Assembly: GCA_012719135.1 (NCBI GenBank)
Contig: JAAYAW010000014.1
Span: forward strand, 1-52,504
Source of the DNA: Chloroflexota bacterium
Lineage (GTDB): Bacteria; Chloroflexota; Anaerolineae; UBA1429
Direction: 5' to 3'
DNA: 52,504 bases
Shown: positions 25,331-33,771 of the stretch, piece by piece
How positions within the stretch are numbered: position 1 is the first letter of the stretch
How the letters are laid out: each line of letters begins with the position of its first letter
The notes under the pieces: generated by a model
Database searches by the model: none
What the model was told of the DNA's origin: nothing
What the model saw: only the letters and a program-made list of their open reading frames with translations
Translations under genes and position numbers: made by a program

Positions 25331-26109
25331 GCCGTATCTCCCCGCCTCAACAGTGGTTCAAAGAGCGCCCGGCCCACACGGATCAGGGTGGCGCCCTCCT
25401 CAATAGCCAGCTCAAAATCGCCGGACATGCCCATCGAGAGAACGGCCCACTCCCTGTCCGGGAAGATCTCTCGGATGTGCTCCAGGAGCATGCGTGTCCG
25501 GCGGAAGACATCGCGCACAAGCCCCGATTCAGGCGTCAGCGGCGCGATGGTCATCAACCCCTCAATATCGAGGTGCGGTAGCCCTCGCAGCGTCTCTATG
25601 ATCTCCAGCAGCGCCTCCCGATCCGCTGGCGTCTGCGCTGCAAAGCCGGATTTGGAGGCCTCACCGGACACGTTCACCTGCAACAGCACCGGCAGCCGGC
25701 GCCCCCCTGTCGCTGCGGCCCGTTCCAGCCGTTCTGCCAGGCGGACCGAATCAACCGAATGGATGAGATCTGCACTCGCCGCCACGCGTTCTGCCTTGCG
25801 GCTTTGTACATGCCCGATCACATGCCACTCGGGTCTGCCGGGTGCGATATCGGCCTCGAGAATGGGGCGTTTGGCCTCAAGTTCCTCGATGCGGTTCTCG
25901 CCCAGCGCTTGGAGGCCACATCGGAACGCGCCGGCCATCTCCGCCGGACTGCGCCCCTTGGTGACGGCGACGATCGCCACCTCCTCGCGCCTTCTCCCCG
26001 CAGAACGGCAGGCCGCCTGAATGCGGTCCTCCACCTGCGCCAGGTTTGTGGCGATTGTCTTGATGAACGGATTTGAGGCAAAGGGCGCCTTTTCACCCAT
26101 GTTCGTCAT
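25327..26109 (-). CDS. YggS/PLPBP family PLP-binding homeostasis protein
   Basis: A 260-residue single-domain type III-fold PLP protein that buffers pyridoxal phosphate and affects amino-acid metabolism. IVAVTKGRSPAEM contains the PLP lysine. GENRIEELEAK, WHVIGHVQSRKAE, SVDSVRLAERL, LLQVNVSGEASKSGF and LSMGMSGDFELAIEEGATLIRVGRALF are the family blocks. The ATG at 26109 (MTNMGEK) overlaps the preceding stop by one base (TAATG). An upstream in-frame reading would run deep into pgeF and is not used. It is part of a five-gene overlapping operon. Confidence 0.95.
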   Translation of the reverse strand: MTNMGEKAPFASNPFIKTIATNLAQVEDRIQAACRSAGRRREEVAIVAVTKGRSPAEMAGAFRCGLQALGENRIEELEAKRPILEADIAPGRPEWHVIGHVQSRKAERVAASADLIHSVDSVRLAERLERAAATGGRRLPVLLQVNVSGEASKSGFAAQTPADREALLEIIETLRGLPHLDIEGLMTIAPLTPESGLVRDVFRRTRMLLEHIREIFPDREWAVLSMGMSGDFELAIEEGATLIRVGRALFEPLLRRGDTA

Positions 26110-26891
26110 TATACACCCGATGGCCTGAGGCACAGGATCGCCGCCATGCGTCCCGCCGCGGTGCCCTCGCGCCTGTAGCTGTAGAATAGATCGGTCCGGC
26201 AGGCGGTGCAGAGATGGGCCACTTCGATCTGAACCAACCCAACCTCCCGCAACTGGAGCGAGACCGCTGCCCACAGGTTCAGGTGGGCGTGGCCCGAGGC
26301 CTGCTCGCGGCTCAGTAGCTCGTGCCGCCTGGAAAAGGCAGCACGGGCAGCGGAGGCCACCTCGGGGCCGACCTCGTAGCAGCAGGGGCCGATGGACGGC
26401 CCTATGGCCGCCCGTATCTGTGCGGGCTCGCAGCCCAGTTCCTGCACCATCAGTGCCGCGGTGTGGCCCGCAACCCGCGCGAGCGCCCCGCGCCAGCCGG
26501 CGTGGGCCAGGCCGATGGCGCGGCGGACGGGATCATACAGCAACACCGGTACACAATCCGCAAAGCGCATCAGGAGGGCGACCCCGGGCTCGTCGGTGAT
26601 GAGCCCGTCGGTGTCCGGCAGGCTGCTGCCGCCATGGGCAGCAGCGGCTCGGGCTACATGCGCTCCGTGAACCTGTCGAGCACTGACCACTTGTCCTGGC
26701 TCCAGGTTGAGCTCGGCGTAGAGCCGTGCGTGGTTGCGATCTACGGCTTTGGGGTCATCCCCCACGGTGTGCCCGAGGTTCAGCCCGGCGATTCGGCCCT
26801 CGCTGCATCCGCCGGCTCGCAGCGTCACACCGTGAACAAGCCCGGGGCATTCGAGCGAATCGAAGCGATAGAGCACGGGCCGCTCAGCCAT
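26109..26891 (-). CDS. pgeF: Laccase-domain purine nucleoside phosphorylase / peptidoglycan editing factor (YfiH/YlmD)
   Basis: A 260-residue COG1496 protein. The zinc-binding set is recognisable: His in RQVHGAH, Cys in FADCVPVLL and His in LAHAGWRG. FNLG-type LNLGHTVGDD and AAIGPSIGPCCYEVG are further family motifs. Reported functions are peptidoglycan editing (PgeF) and nucleoside phosphorolysis or deamination. The start overlaps the end of the radical SAM gene by 8 bases and the stop overlaps the yggS start, indicating translational coupling. Confidence 0.92.
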   Translation of the reverse strand: MAERPVLYRFDSLECPGLVHGVTLRAGGCSEGRIAGLNLGHTVGDDPKAVDRNHARLYAELNLEPGQVVSARQVHGAHVARAAAAHGGSSLPDTDGLITDEPGVALLMRFADCVPVLLYDPVRRAIGLAHAGWRGALARVAGHTAALMVQELGCEPAQIRAAIGPSIGPCCYEVGPEVASAARAAFSRRHELLSREQASGHAHLNLWAAVSLQLREVGLVQIEVAHLCTACRTDLFYSYRREGTAAGRMAAILCLRPSGV

Positions 26892-28455
26892 GGGCCTGTT
26901 GGCTCCGGCACTCAGAGCTTGGCAGCATCGGGCCGAACTGCACCATGTCCCAGGGAAGTCGCACGTCCGGCGCGCGTTCGCCCAGTTCCGCCTTTAGCGC
27001 GATCCCCGCCGCCTGGAGATTCCGGCTGAAGCGCCGGGATGCACCCGCTGAATCCAGCAGGGCCTCTCCGATGCGCTCGTCGCCCCGCGCGAGGAGGGCC
27101 TGTTCGATCGATGCGGATACGGACTCTGCCCGGAAGGCCACACGCAGGGCGCGACATCCCTCCCGCAGCCGCCTAAGGCGGGCCTCCAGGACGGGGCCTG
27201 GCGCCATGGCCATGCGCTCAAAGGGCGTGTGCGCCTTGGGGACAAAGGGCGTGACGTTCAGCACCACCTGTCGGCCAAAGCGACTGGATACCTGCGCGGT
27301 GAGGGCGAGCAGCTCTTCGATGTCGCCGTCATCTTCGGTGGGAAGCCCGATCATGGAGTAGAGCTTGAGAGACGAAAACCGTCCGTGCAGGCTCTCCGCA
27401 GCGCGCAAGATGTCGCCCTCATCGATCCCTTTGCGGATGAGCGTGCGCAGACGCTCCGAGCCTGCTTCCGGAGCGATGGTGATCGAACGGCTCCCCGAGG
27501 CCTCCAGCGCGTCCACCACCGACTCTGCCAGGGGACGGACGCGGAGCGACGAAACGGAGATGGCCGCTCCCATGCGACGCAGCTCTCGGGCGAGTTCGTC
27601 GATCTCTCCATAGTCGGACACGGCGGCGGCTACGAGGCCGAGCTTGCTGCGCTGGGCCATGGCCCGCTGTGCGGCGCTCAGCAGGACCCCAAGTGAGCGC
27701 TCGCGATATGGCCGGTAGAGCGAGCCGGCAAGACAGAACCGGCAGCCGTGGACACATCCTCGGGAGATCTCCATGAGGTGCATGTCCCCAAACTCGGCAC
27801 GCGGGGAGATGATCGTCGTCTCGGTGGGGTAGGCGTCCAGATCGCGCAACACCAGCCTCTGCACGGGGCGGTGGGCGCCGCTGGAAGGGACCAGAACGCC
27901 CGGCAATGCAGAGAGCGCCTGCAGCGTGTCCTCCCGGGACGAATCCCAGATGCCTCGCAGAACCTGGGCCAGCTCGCCGATGATAGGCTCGATCTCTCCG
28001 ATGACGATCGCGTCGGCCAGGGGCATGAGGGGCGCCGGGTTTGCCGAGACCGCTGGCCCGCCGAGGATCACCAGAGGATGGGAGGCATCGCGCTCGGCCG
28101 CGCGCGGCGGGATTCCACCGCGGTGCAGCAGACTCACCAGATGGAAATAGTCCATCTCAAAGGATAGCGAGACGGCCAGCACGGCGGCATCGGCGACCGG
28201 GCGTCCGGACTCCAGCAGAATCACGGGGCTCTGTGGGCTGGGGCGCTCCAGCCAGGCAAAGGCGCGTTCCACCAGAATGCCGGGTTCCTCATTGAGGAGC
28301 CTGTATAGAGCATGGATCGCCAGGCTGGACATGCCGACTCTGTAGCTGTTGGCATACACCAGGGCCACCGGAATGTGCCCGCCCCAGTCGCGCGCCTCTA
28401 CGCCCCTCTCGCTGCGGACGTATTCGCGTGCGATATCGAGATCCCGCTGTGCCAT
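26884..28455 (-). CDS. Radical SAM protein with N-terminal B12-binding-like domain
   Basis: A 523-residue protein. The N-terminus (about 25-170) has a cobalamin-binding-like Rossmann fold (HIPVALVYANSYRVGMSSLA, HPLVILGGPAVSANP). The radical SAM cluster motif is C234-x3-C238-x2-C241 in SRGCVHGCRFCLAG, followed by SLRVRPLAESVVDAL, TIAPEAGSERLR and LKLYSMIGLPTEDDGDIEELL. It resembles the TIGR03960-like group (fused there to a DUF2344 protein), whose role is undefined; a tRNA or rRNA modification role is only a guess. AGGAG lies before the ATG. A TTGACA-17-TATGAT promoter lies just upstream, and four genes follow with overlaps. Confidence 0.85.
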   Translation of the reverse strand: MAQRDLDIAREYVRSERGVEARDWGGHIPVALVYANSYRVGMSSLAIHALYRLLNEEPGILVERAFAWLERPSPQSPVILLESGRPVADAAVLAVSLSFEMDYFHLVSLLHRGGIPPRAAERDASHPLVILGGPAVSANPAPLMPLADAIVIGEIEPIIGELAQVLRGIWDSSREDTLQALSALPGVLVPSSGAHRPVQRLVLRDLDAYPTETTIISPRAEFGDMHLMEISRGCVHGCRFCLAGSLYRPYRERSLGVLLSAAQRAMAQRSKLGLVAAAVSDYGEIDELARELRRMGAAISVSSLRVRPLAESVVDALEASGSRSITIAPEAGSERLRTLIRKGIDEGDILRAAESLHGRFSSLKLYSMIGLPTEDDGDIEELLALTAQVSSRFGRQVVLNVTPFVPKAHTPFERMAMAPGPVLEARLRRLREGCRALRVAFRAESVSASIEQALLARGDERIGEALLDSAGASRRFSRNLQAAGIALKAELGERAPDVRLPWDMVQFGPMLPSSECRSQQAHG

Positions 28456-28478
28456 CGCGCTCCTTTTTCTGAGCCCCG

Positions 28479-28507
28479 ATCATAGCGGCGCGAGATAGGC
28501 GTGTCAA
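28479..28507 (-). promoter_or_regulatory. Sigma-70-type promoter for the radical SAM-pgeF-yggS-proC-yggT operon
   Basis: On the minus strand TTGACA (28502-28507), a 17-base spacer and TATGAT (28479-28484), 24 bases before the ATG at 28455. The -35 is a perfect consensus, and the short leader leaves room only for the ribosome-binding site. Confidence 0.8.
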
Positions 28508-28572
28508 AGGCCGCCGGAGCGATGGGGTGGGCTCGTGCGTGGCGTCCATCAGTGGCTGTATAAACGGTCAAC

Positions 28573-28601
28573 TTGACCGGGCCGGCACGCGGTGATATCA
28601 T
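28573..28601 (+). promoter_or_regulatory. Sigma-70-type promoter of the RNase P RNA gene
   Basis: TTGACC (28573-28578), a 17-base spacer and TATCAT (28596-28601). The predicted start of transcription about 7 bases later coincides with the 5' strand of the P1 helix of rnpB. Confidence 0.82.
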
Positions 28602-28607
28602 CACGCT

Positions 28608-29014
28608 GGCGAGTGAGCCAGGCGACCGCGGAGGGCCGGTAACGGGCCTTCGAGGAAAGTCCGAACTCCCCAGAGCACGATGCTGGATAACGTCCAGGCG
28701 GGGTGACCCGACGGCACAGTGCAACAGAGAGGAGATTGCCGCCTGCAGGCAGGGCCCTGGTTCTGCGGCCGGCGGTGAGGGTGAAACGGTGGTGTAAGGG
28801 ACCACCGGCGGCCCGGGCGACCGGGTCGGCCAGGCAAACCCCATCGGGAGCAAGACCAAGCAAGGGGCGTCCCGAGCATGCTCGGGACAGAGGCTGCTCG
28901 TCTCAGGCCCCGGGTAGGTCGCACGAGGCGCCGAGCAATCGGCGTCCCAGATAGATGGTCGCCAGCGCCGTCGACGTGCGGCGCGACAGAATTCGGCTTA
29001 TCGGCTCACTCGCC
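28608..29014 (+). ncRNA. rnpB: RNase P RNA (type A)
   Basis: The catalytic RNA of RNase P, which matures tRNA 5' ends; about 407 nt. The ends form a perfect 12-bp P1 helix (GGCGAGTGAGCC at 28608-28619 with GGCTCACTCGCC at 29003-29014). The universally conserved CR-I block GAGGAAAGTCCGAACTCC begins near 28651. CR-V-type ACAGAATTCGGCTTAT begins near 28986, and the AGGGTGAAACGGTGG-like P10/11 region and the P15 GGCAAACCCC loop are also present. A strong hairpin GTCCCGAGC-ATGCTCGGGAC marks a peripheral helix. Boundaries are set by P1 pairing. Confidence 0.97.
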
Positions 29015-29055
29015 TCAGCCATCTCAGCGCCGCGGCCCGGCCACGGAGGTTCCCC

Positions 29056-29736
29056 GTGCCTTACCTGCCCCGCGTCAAGATCTGTTGCATTGGCAGCCTC
29101 GATGAGGCGCGCCTCGCCATCGATTGCGGTGCCAACGCGTTGGGACTGGTGTCTTCCATGCCCAGCGGGCCGGGCGTGATTCCCGACGAGGTTATCGCGC
29201 AAGTGGCTGGCTCCACGCCCCCCGGCGTCACGTCCGTGCTCCTCACAGCGGAGCAGGGCGCCCGCGAGATCATCGACCAACAGAGGCGGCTGGGCCCGAG
29301 GGCGATCCAGCTGGTAGATTATGTCGCGCCAGCGGAGTACAGCGAACTGCGCGCTTCCCTCCCGGGGATCGCGTTGATCCAGGTCATCCACGTCACCGGT
29401 CCGGAGGCGGTGGAACAGGCGCTGGAGGCTTCCCGGTTTGCCGATGCCCTGCTGTTGGATTCCGGGAACCCCAGCTTGACCGTAAAGGAACTTGGTGGGA
29501 CCGGACGAACCCACAATTGGGAGATCAGCCGCGAGATCTGCGCCCGCAGCGCCGTGCCGGTCTTTTTGGCGGGAGGCCTCAGTGCCGGGAACGTTGCGGA
29601 GGCGATCCGTCAGGTGCACCCCTACGGTGTGGATGTCTGTTCGGGCGTTCGTACAGCGGGCCGGCTGGATCGCGACAAGCTGGGCGCCTTTATGCAGGCG
29701 GTGCGCTCCTCCTGGGAGTTGCTCCCCGTCCTCTGA
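29056..29736 (+). CDS. Phosphoribosylanthranilate isomerase-like protein (TrpF family)
   Basis: A 226-residue TIM-barrel protein with TrpF motifs. The N-terminal VKICCIGSLDEA carries the catalytic cysteine, though the usual KICG glycine is a second Cys. LLLDSG gives the general-acid Asp. KELGGTGRTHNWEIS and the phosphate-binding loops VFLAGGLSAGNV and GVDVCSGVRTAG are present. It lies alone behind rnpB, without other trp genes, and uses a GTG start after GGAGG. It may be the tryptophan-pathway isomerase at a dispersed location, or one of the TrpF-like paralogues of unknown role. It converges with the UDG-like gene, with 6 bases between stops. Confidence 0.8.
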   Translation: MPYLPRVKICCIGSLDEARLAIDCGANALGLVSSMPSGPGVIPDEVIAQVAGSTPPGVTSVLLTAEQGAREIIDQQRRLGPRAIQLVDYVAPAEYSELRASLPGIALIQVIHVTGPEAVEQALEASRFADALLLDSGNPSLTVKELGGTGRTHNWEISREICARSAVPVFLAGGLSAGNVAEAIRQVHPYGVDVCSGVRTAGRLDRDKLGAFMQAVRSSWELLPVL

Positions 29737-29742
29737 GTCTCC

Positions 29743-30360
29743 CTAGGCGCCAACCCCGCACCAGGCCAGCGCGGCGGCGATATCCTCGGCGATCATCCGG
29801 CGTTTGCTCTGCTCGATAAAGTAGCTCTTGCCCGCCTGGAGGTACGACGGGTACACTCGGGCATCTCCATACCAAAAGACCCCATCGCGAACCTTGTATG
29901 TGGACCCGGCGGGGATGACTCGCTTGCCGGTTCGTCTGCGCGCAAGCGCGTTGAACGCGCGGATCGCCACATCGCCCATGAGGAGGTAGCCCCGCACACT
30001 CGTGAAGAGATCCAACTCTTGCTCGAGCAGCGTGGAGCAACGCGAGACGCACGCCGGTGCAATGCCGTAGTTCCGCTTGGCGCACTTGACCGCTGTGGTC
30101 AGGTAGACGCCCCGCGCCAGCAACTCCTTCGTCGAGCCTGCCTGTAGCCCTGCGCTGGCAAAGGCCAAAAGCGTTGTCTGAGCGTGGAGTGCTGCGGGCC
30201 CCGCCCACAGACCTTCCGACGCGTCCTCTGGAGGAGCCTCTGCGATCAGAACCAGGCGGATCGAGATCGGATCGCACGAGATTGCGGGAACCTGGAACGC
30301 CTCGTGGTTCATGTCCTCACAGGGCCAGTCTCTGCATGTGATCGACGCGCTGGGTTGCAT
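29743..30360 (-). CDS. Uracil-DNA glycosylase superfamily-like protein
   Basis: A 205-residue protein with the UDG-fold order. RLVLIAEAPPEDASEG occupies the place of motif 1 (GEAPG in family 4). LLARGVYLTTAVKCAK resembles the core strand-loop, YLLMGDVAIRAFNAL follows, and VYPSYLQAGKSYFIEQS stands where the HPSP-type motif 2 occurs, with His replaced by Tyr. Four cysteines occur, but not in the iron-sulfur spacing of family 4. It may be a divergent glycosylase or a non-catalytic relative; substrate specificity is not predictable. GGAGGTG lies 4 bases before the ATG. Confidence 0.6.
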   Translation of the reverse strand: MQPSASITCRDWPCEDMNHEAFQVPAISCDPISIRLVLIAEAPPEDASEGLWAGPAALHAQTTLLAFASAGLQAGSTKELLARGVYLTTAVKCAKRNYGIAPACVSRCSTLLEQELDLFTSVRGYLLMGDVAIRAFNALARRRTGKRVIPAGSTYKVRDGVFWYGDARVYPSYLQAGKSYFIEQSKRRMIAEDIAAALAWCGVGA

Positions 30361-30463
30361 GCTGCACCTCCACTCTCCGGGTGCGGCCGGGCCCCGCCGG
30401 ATGGCCGTTCCTTAGGGCTGCCCGGGGGCGCCTTCGCCGGCGGGCTGCTCTGCGGCGCACTCT

Positions 30464-31864
30464 TTAGTGCGCCTCGGCGCGGCCGGCCGCCTGCTTCTCT
30501 GCCCCGCCTTGCTCGGCGGGCAACTCGATGGTGATCGTGGTGCCCTGGCCCGGAAAGCTATGGGCGCTGATCTCACCGCCATGGGCCCGCACCAGTTCGC
30601 GGGCGATGGCCAGACCGAGTCCGCTCTGGCCGCTGCCGCGCTGGCGAGATCGATCGCCCCGGTAAAAGCGCTCAAAGACGTGCGGGAGATCCTCCGCGGG
30701 GATGCCTTCGCCGGTATCGTGGACGGCGATGCGCAAGGCACCCGGAGGGGACGTCACCTCGATGGTGATGCTCCCGCCCTGGGGCGTATGCCTCAGGGCG
30801 TTGCTCAGGAGGTTGCCGAGCACCTGTTCGAGACGTTGCGCATCCCCTCTCACTGGCGGAGCATCCCCGGCGTGCACCTGCAGTGCGATCCCCTGTGACT
30901 GTGCCTGCGTCAGGAAGCGTGACGCGACCCGCCTGCTCACGGCGGATATGTCCACGCTGGCCATAGCGAGCCTGATCTGCCCGGCTTCGGCCAGCGCGAG
31001 ATCGCGCAAGTCGCCCACGAGGCGGTTGAGCAAGAGCGTCTGCTCGTGGACGGGCTCCAGGTTGGCGGCATCCAGCGGGAACACGCCATCCTGCAGGGCC
31101 TCCAGTTGCCCCTGCATGATCGTGAGAGGCGTGCGCAGTTCATGGGCGATGTCGTTCATCATCCTCTGCCGAAGGCTCTCCTGCTCCTGGAGCGCAGAGG
31201 CCATGGTGTTAAAGCGGCTCGCCAGTGCGCCCACCTCGTCGTGAGCGTGCACCGGGACGCGCACGGCCAGGTCGCCGGTGCTGATTTTGCCTGTTGCGGC
31301 CTCCAGCTCGCTCAGGGGGCCGAGAGCGCGGCGCGTGAGAAAAAGGCCGAGCCCAAGGGCCAGCACGGCCGTCAGGCCGCCCGCTCTCAGTATGGTCAGC
31401 AACAACGTTCGGTAGAAGGCGTTCTCCTGAACACCCGTCAGAACGACGAGATAGCCAACAACCTCGCCGCCGACGCTCAGGGGAACGCCAGAGCGCCACA
31501 GTCGCGCGGGAAGGGAGCTAGAGCCGGCGCCGGGTGGAACGTAGGCGAGGCCCCCCTCTGCGTCCACAAGCATCAGGGAAGTCGTGCCGGGAGCCAAACG
31601 CCCACGGCGGCCCATCCCGGGCGTGGAGGTGTGTTGCTGCGCCATCAGCTGATCGGCGCCAACCCAGTTCCCCTGGGCGGCATAGTACGCCTCCAGAACA
31701 GGGCGAAGCTCGTCTGTTCGTTCCGTGACCTCGACGGAGAGGTACCGGCCAAACCCGCTCCGCGCGGCCCACAGCACCGTGGTGGCCAGCGCAGCCGTCG
31801 TGATGCCGACCGCCAGAGCGACCACCAGCGAGATCTTGAGGGTGAGCGGGAGGCGCTTGAGCAC
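30464..31864 (-). CDS. Sensor histidine kinase of a two-component system
   Basis: A 466-residue membrane kinase. TM1 is at about 9-31, an extracytoplasmic sensor region at about 32-150, TM2 at about 152-177, then a HAMP domain (RRALGPLSELEAATGKI). The HisKA phosphorylation site is H241 in NDIAHELRTPL. The ATPase domain has an N box (LGNLLSNALRHTP), DTGEGIP and GLGLAIARELV. The sensor domain shows no family I recognise. The GTG start lies one base after the response-regulator stop, so the pair is translationally coupled. The stop codon overlaps an 8-bp perfect hairpin (30454-30473). Confidence 0.94.
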   Translation of the reverse strand: MLKRLPLTLKISLVVALAVGITTAALATTVLWAARSGFGRYLSVEVTERTDELRPVLEAYYAAQGNWVGADQLMAQQHTSTPGMGRRGRLAPGTTSLMLVDAEGGLAYVPPGAGSSSLPARLWRSGVPLSVGGEVVGYLVVLTGVQENAFYRTLLLTILRAGGLTAVLALGLGLFLTRRALGPLSELEAATGKISTGDLAVRVPVHAHDEVGALASRFNTMASALQEQESLRQRMMNDIAHELRTPLTIMQGQLEALQDGVFPLDAANLEPVHEQTLLLNRLVGDLRDLALAEAGQIRLAMASVDISAVSRRVASRFLTQAQSQGIALQVHAGDAPPVRGDAQRLEQVLGNLLSNALRHTPQGGSITIEVTSPPGALRIAVHDTGEGIPAEDLPHVFERFYRGDRSRQRGSGQSGLGLAIARELVRAHGGEISAHSFPGQGTTITIELPAEQGGAEKQAAGRAEAH

Positions 31865-31865
31865 C

Positions 31866-32552
31866 CTATTCCTCCCTCAGCTTGTAGCCCACACGATGGA
31901 CGGTGAGGATGTATGAAGGCTGGGGTGGATCCGGCTCGATCTTGCGGCGCAGGTTCTTGATGTGCGTATCCACGGTGCGCTCGTACCCCTCGTACGCCTC
32001 TCCCTGCGCCGCTTCCAGCAGCTGAAGCCGGCTGAACACCCGCCCGGGCGCTGACATCAGTGCTTTGAGGATCTCGAACTCGGAGGGCGTCAGCTCAATG
32101 GCGATTCCGCCACGGGTGACGGCATGCCGGCCCTCGTCCAGCTGCAGATCGCCGGACACGAGGATCTCTGCCCCTGCAGGATACTCACCTCTTGTGCGGC
32201 GGAGCACCGCTCGCACACGGGCAACCACCTCTCGCGGAGAAAAGGGCTTGGTGACATAATCATCGGCTCCCAGCTCAAGCCCCAGCACCCGGTCTGTCTC
32301 CTCGACGCGGGCCGTCACCATGATGATCGGCACGCTGGATGACTCTCGCAACTTGCGGCATACGGCAATGCCATCCATGCCCGGGAGCATCACGTCCAGC
32401 AGAACGAGATCGGGCGCCTCCTGCCTGGCGCGGCGCAGGGCCTCCTGCCCGCCATAGGCCGTGATGACAGCGTAGCCCGACTGCTCCAGGTACCCCTGCA
32501 GCACGCGCACGATCTCCGGTTCGTCGTCCACCACCAGAATACGTTCGTTCAT
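31866..32552 (-). CDS. OmpR/PhoB-family response regulator
   Basis: A 228-residue two-component regulator. The receiver domain has ILVVDDEPEIV, phosphoacceptor D53 in LVLLDVMLPGMDG, and the conserved Lys in DDYVTKPFSPREV. The C-terminal winged helix (about 130-228) contains ELTPSEFEILKALMSAPGRVFSR and RTVDTHIKNLRRKIE, the DNA-recognition helix region of the OmpR class. It is transcribed before its kinase from a TTGACA-17-TAGGAT promoter. Target genes cannot be told from the window. Confidence 0.96.
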   Translation of the reverse strand: MNERILVVDDEPEIVRVLQGYLEQSGYAVITAYGGQEALRRARQEAPDLVLLDVMLPGMDGIAVCRKLRESSSVPIIMVTARVEETDRVLGLELGADDYVTKPFSPREVVARVRAVLRRTRGEYPAGAEILVSGDLQLDEGRHAVTRGGIAIELTPSEFEILKALMSAPGRVFSRLQLLEAAQGEAYEGYERTVDTHIKNLRRKIEPDPPQPSYILTVHRVGYKLREE

Positions 32553-32591
32553 CCTTCGTCCTCAGGGAGGGTTATGCCACTCGCTGGTAGA

Positions 32592-32620
32592 ATCCTAGAA
32601 TCCCAGGCTGGGCGTGTCAA
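32592..32620 (-). promoter_or_regulatory. Sigma-70-type promoter for the two-component operon
   Basis: On the minus strand TTGACA (32615-32620), 17 bases and TAGGAT (32592-32597), 40 bases before the regulator ATG. The -10 element lies within a short direct repeat, GATTCTA-G-GATTCTA. Confidence 0.68.
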
Positions 32621-32703
32621 TGCGGCAGCGCCAATACGTGCATAACAGTCTCGCACGCGGTTGTGAAGAAACCGTCAAGGTTGTGCGAGGATCAGGTGGT
32701 TCT

Positions 32704-32732
32704 TGAGAGAGCCGTCGGGAGCGGCTATGATG
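32704..32732 (+). promoter_or_regulatory. Sigma-70-type promoter for the nucleoside phosphorylase gene
   Basis: TTGAGA (32704-32709), 17 bases and TATGAT (32727-32732). It lies inside a longer in-frame reading of the downstream gene, which argues that translation starts at GTG 32790 rather than further upstream. Confidence 0.7.
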
Positions 32733-32789
32733 GACCGTACCGGCGAGTTGTGGCGATTCAGTGATTCGAATCCGAGGAGGGGGAGTGCC

Positions 32790-33566
32790 GTGAATGAGCT
32801 GGAAGTGCGCGATCTTCCGTTATTGGAGTACGATCCATCTCCCGCGGTCATCGAGCCGCGGAGTGTGATGGAGAGCACCGCGCTGTTTCCAGAACGGCTG
32901 GTGATGTGTTTCTTCGCCGAACAGATCCGTTCGCTGGTAGAGAGCGGCCTGGCACGTCCCCTGGCGGTTTTCGGCTCCGAGGTGGGGCCCAACCCCGTCT
33001 ATACCATCGATCAGGAGGGCTGTCCCATCGCGCTGGTGCAGCCCGGTGTGGGAGCCCCCTTCTCGGCGGCAGTCCTGGACGAGGCCATCGCGTGCGGGGC
33101 ACGCAAGGTCATCGTGTGCGGCGGTGGAGGCGTCCTGGATAGAGAGATCGCCGTGGGACATCTGCTGGTTCTTGCCGATGCCGTCCGCGACGAAGGCACG
33201 TCGTATCACTACCTTCCGCCGAGTCGGCGCGCTGCGGCGCACCCGGCTGCCATTGGCGCGCTGGAGGGTGTTCTGGAGCGGCGTTCCATTCCCTATCTGC
33301 GCGCCACCGCTTGGACGACGGACGCCTTCTACCGGGAGACGCCCGCCAAGGTCCGCCTGCGCAGGGAGGAGGGTTGCCTCTGCGTGGAGATGGAGGCGTC
33401 CGCGCTCTTTGCCGTCGCGCAGTTCCGCGGGATTGTGCTCGGGCAGTTGCTGTACGCGGGCGATGATGTGAGCGGCCTGGATTGGGATACGCGCGATTGG
33501 AAGGGGCGCCATGATGCGCGCGCCCACGTGTTGCAGCTCGCTCTGGAGGCCTGTCGGAGCCTGTAG
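32790..33566 (+). CDS. Nucleoside phosphorylase (PNP/UDP family)
   Basis: A 258-residue protein of the PNP_UDP_1 superfamily, which phosphorolyses nucleosides to base and ribose-1-phosphate. Motifs include an IALVQPGVGAPFSAAVLDEAI strand-helix, KVIVCGGGGVLD, and CVEMEASALFAVAQFRG, where the Met-Glu pair contacts ribose. YAGDDVSGLDWD follows. The GTG start at 32790 is chosen because GAGGAGGGGGAG precedes it and because the promoter lies just upstream. Uridine phosphorylase-like specificity is likely but not certain. Downstream, after 205 bases with no visible feature, comes an acyl-adenylating enzyme gene. Confidence 0.82.
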   Translation: MNELEVRDLPLLEYDPSPAVIEPRSVMESTALFPERLVMCFFAEQIRSLVESGLARPLAVFGSEVGPNPVYTIDQEGCPIALVQPGVGAPFSAAVLDEAIACGARKVIVCGGGGVLDREIAVGHLLVLADAVRDEGTSYHYLPPSRRAAAHPAAIGALEGVLERRSIPYLRATAWTTDAFYRETPAKVRLRREEGCLCVEMEASALFAVAQFRGIVLGQLLYAGDDVSGLDWDTRDWKGRHDARAHVLQLALEACRSL

Positions 33567-33771
33567 GCGTGCCCGCGTTTTACCTGTGTCCGGGGCTACC
33601 GGTCGTGCGTGCTTCCTCCCGGAGCCAGCAGATCGGATAGAGCTTCCCAGGGGATGGAGGGGACGAGCGATCGCGGCAGCGCATGCCTGCGATGCTGGGC
33701 AGCCGGGGCAGATGCGCCGGTCTGCATGGCGGTTGATAGCCGGCCGGCGTGCGGCTTGGCAGGGAGGAAAC

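Noticed and set aside
27401-27800. Plus-strand readings antisense to the radical SAM gene
   Set aside because: They overlap the conserved CxxxCxxC gene entirely and lack ribosome-binding sites.
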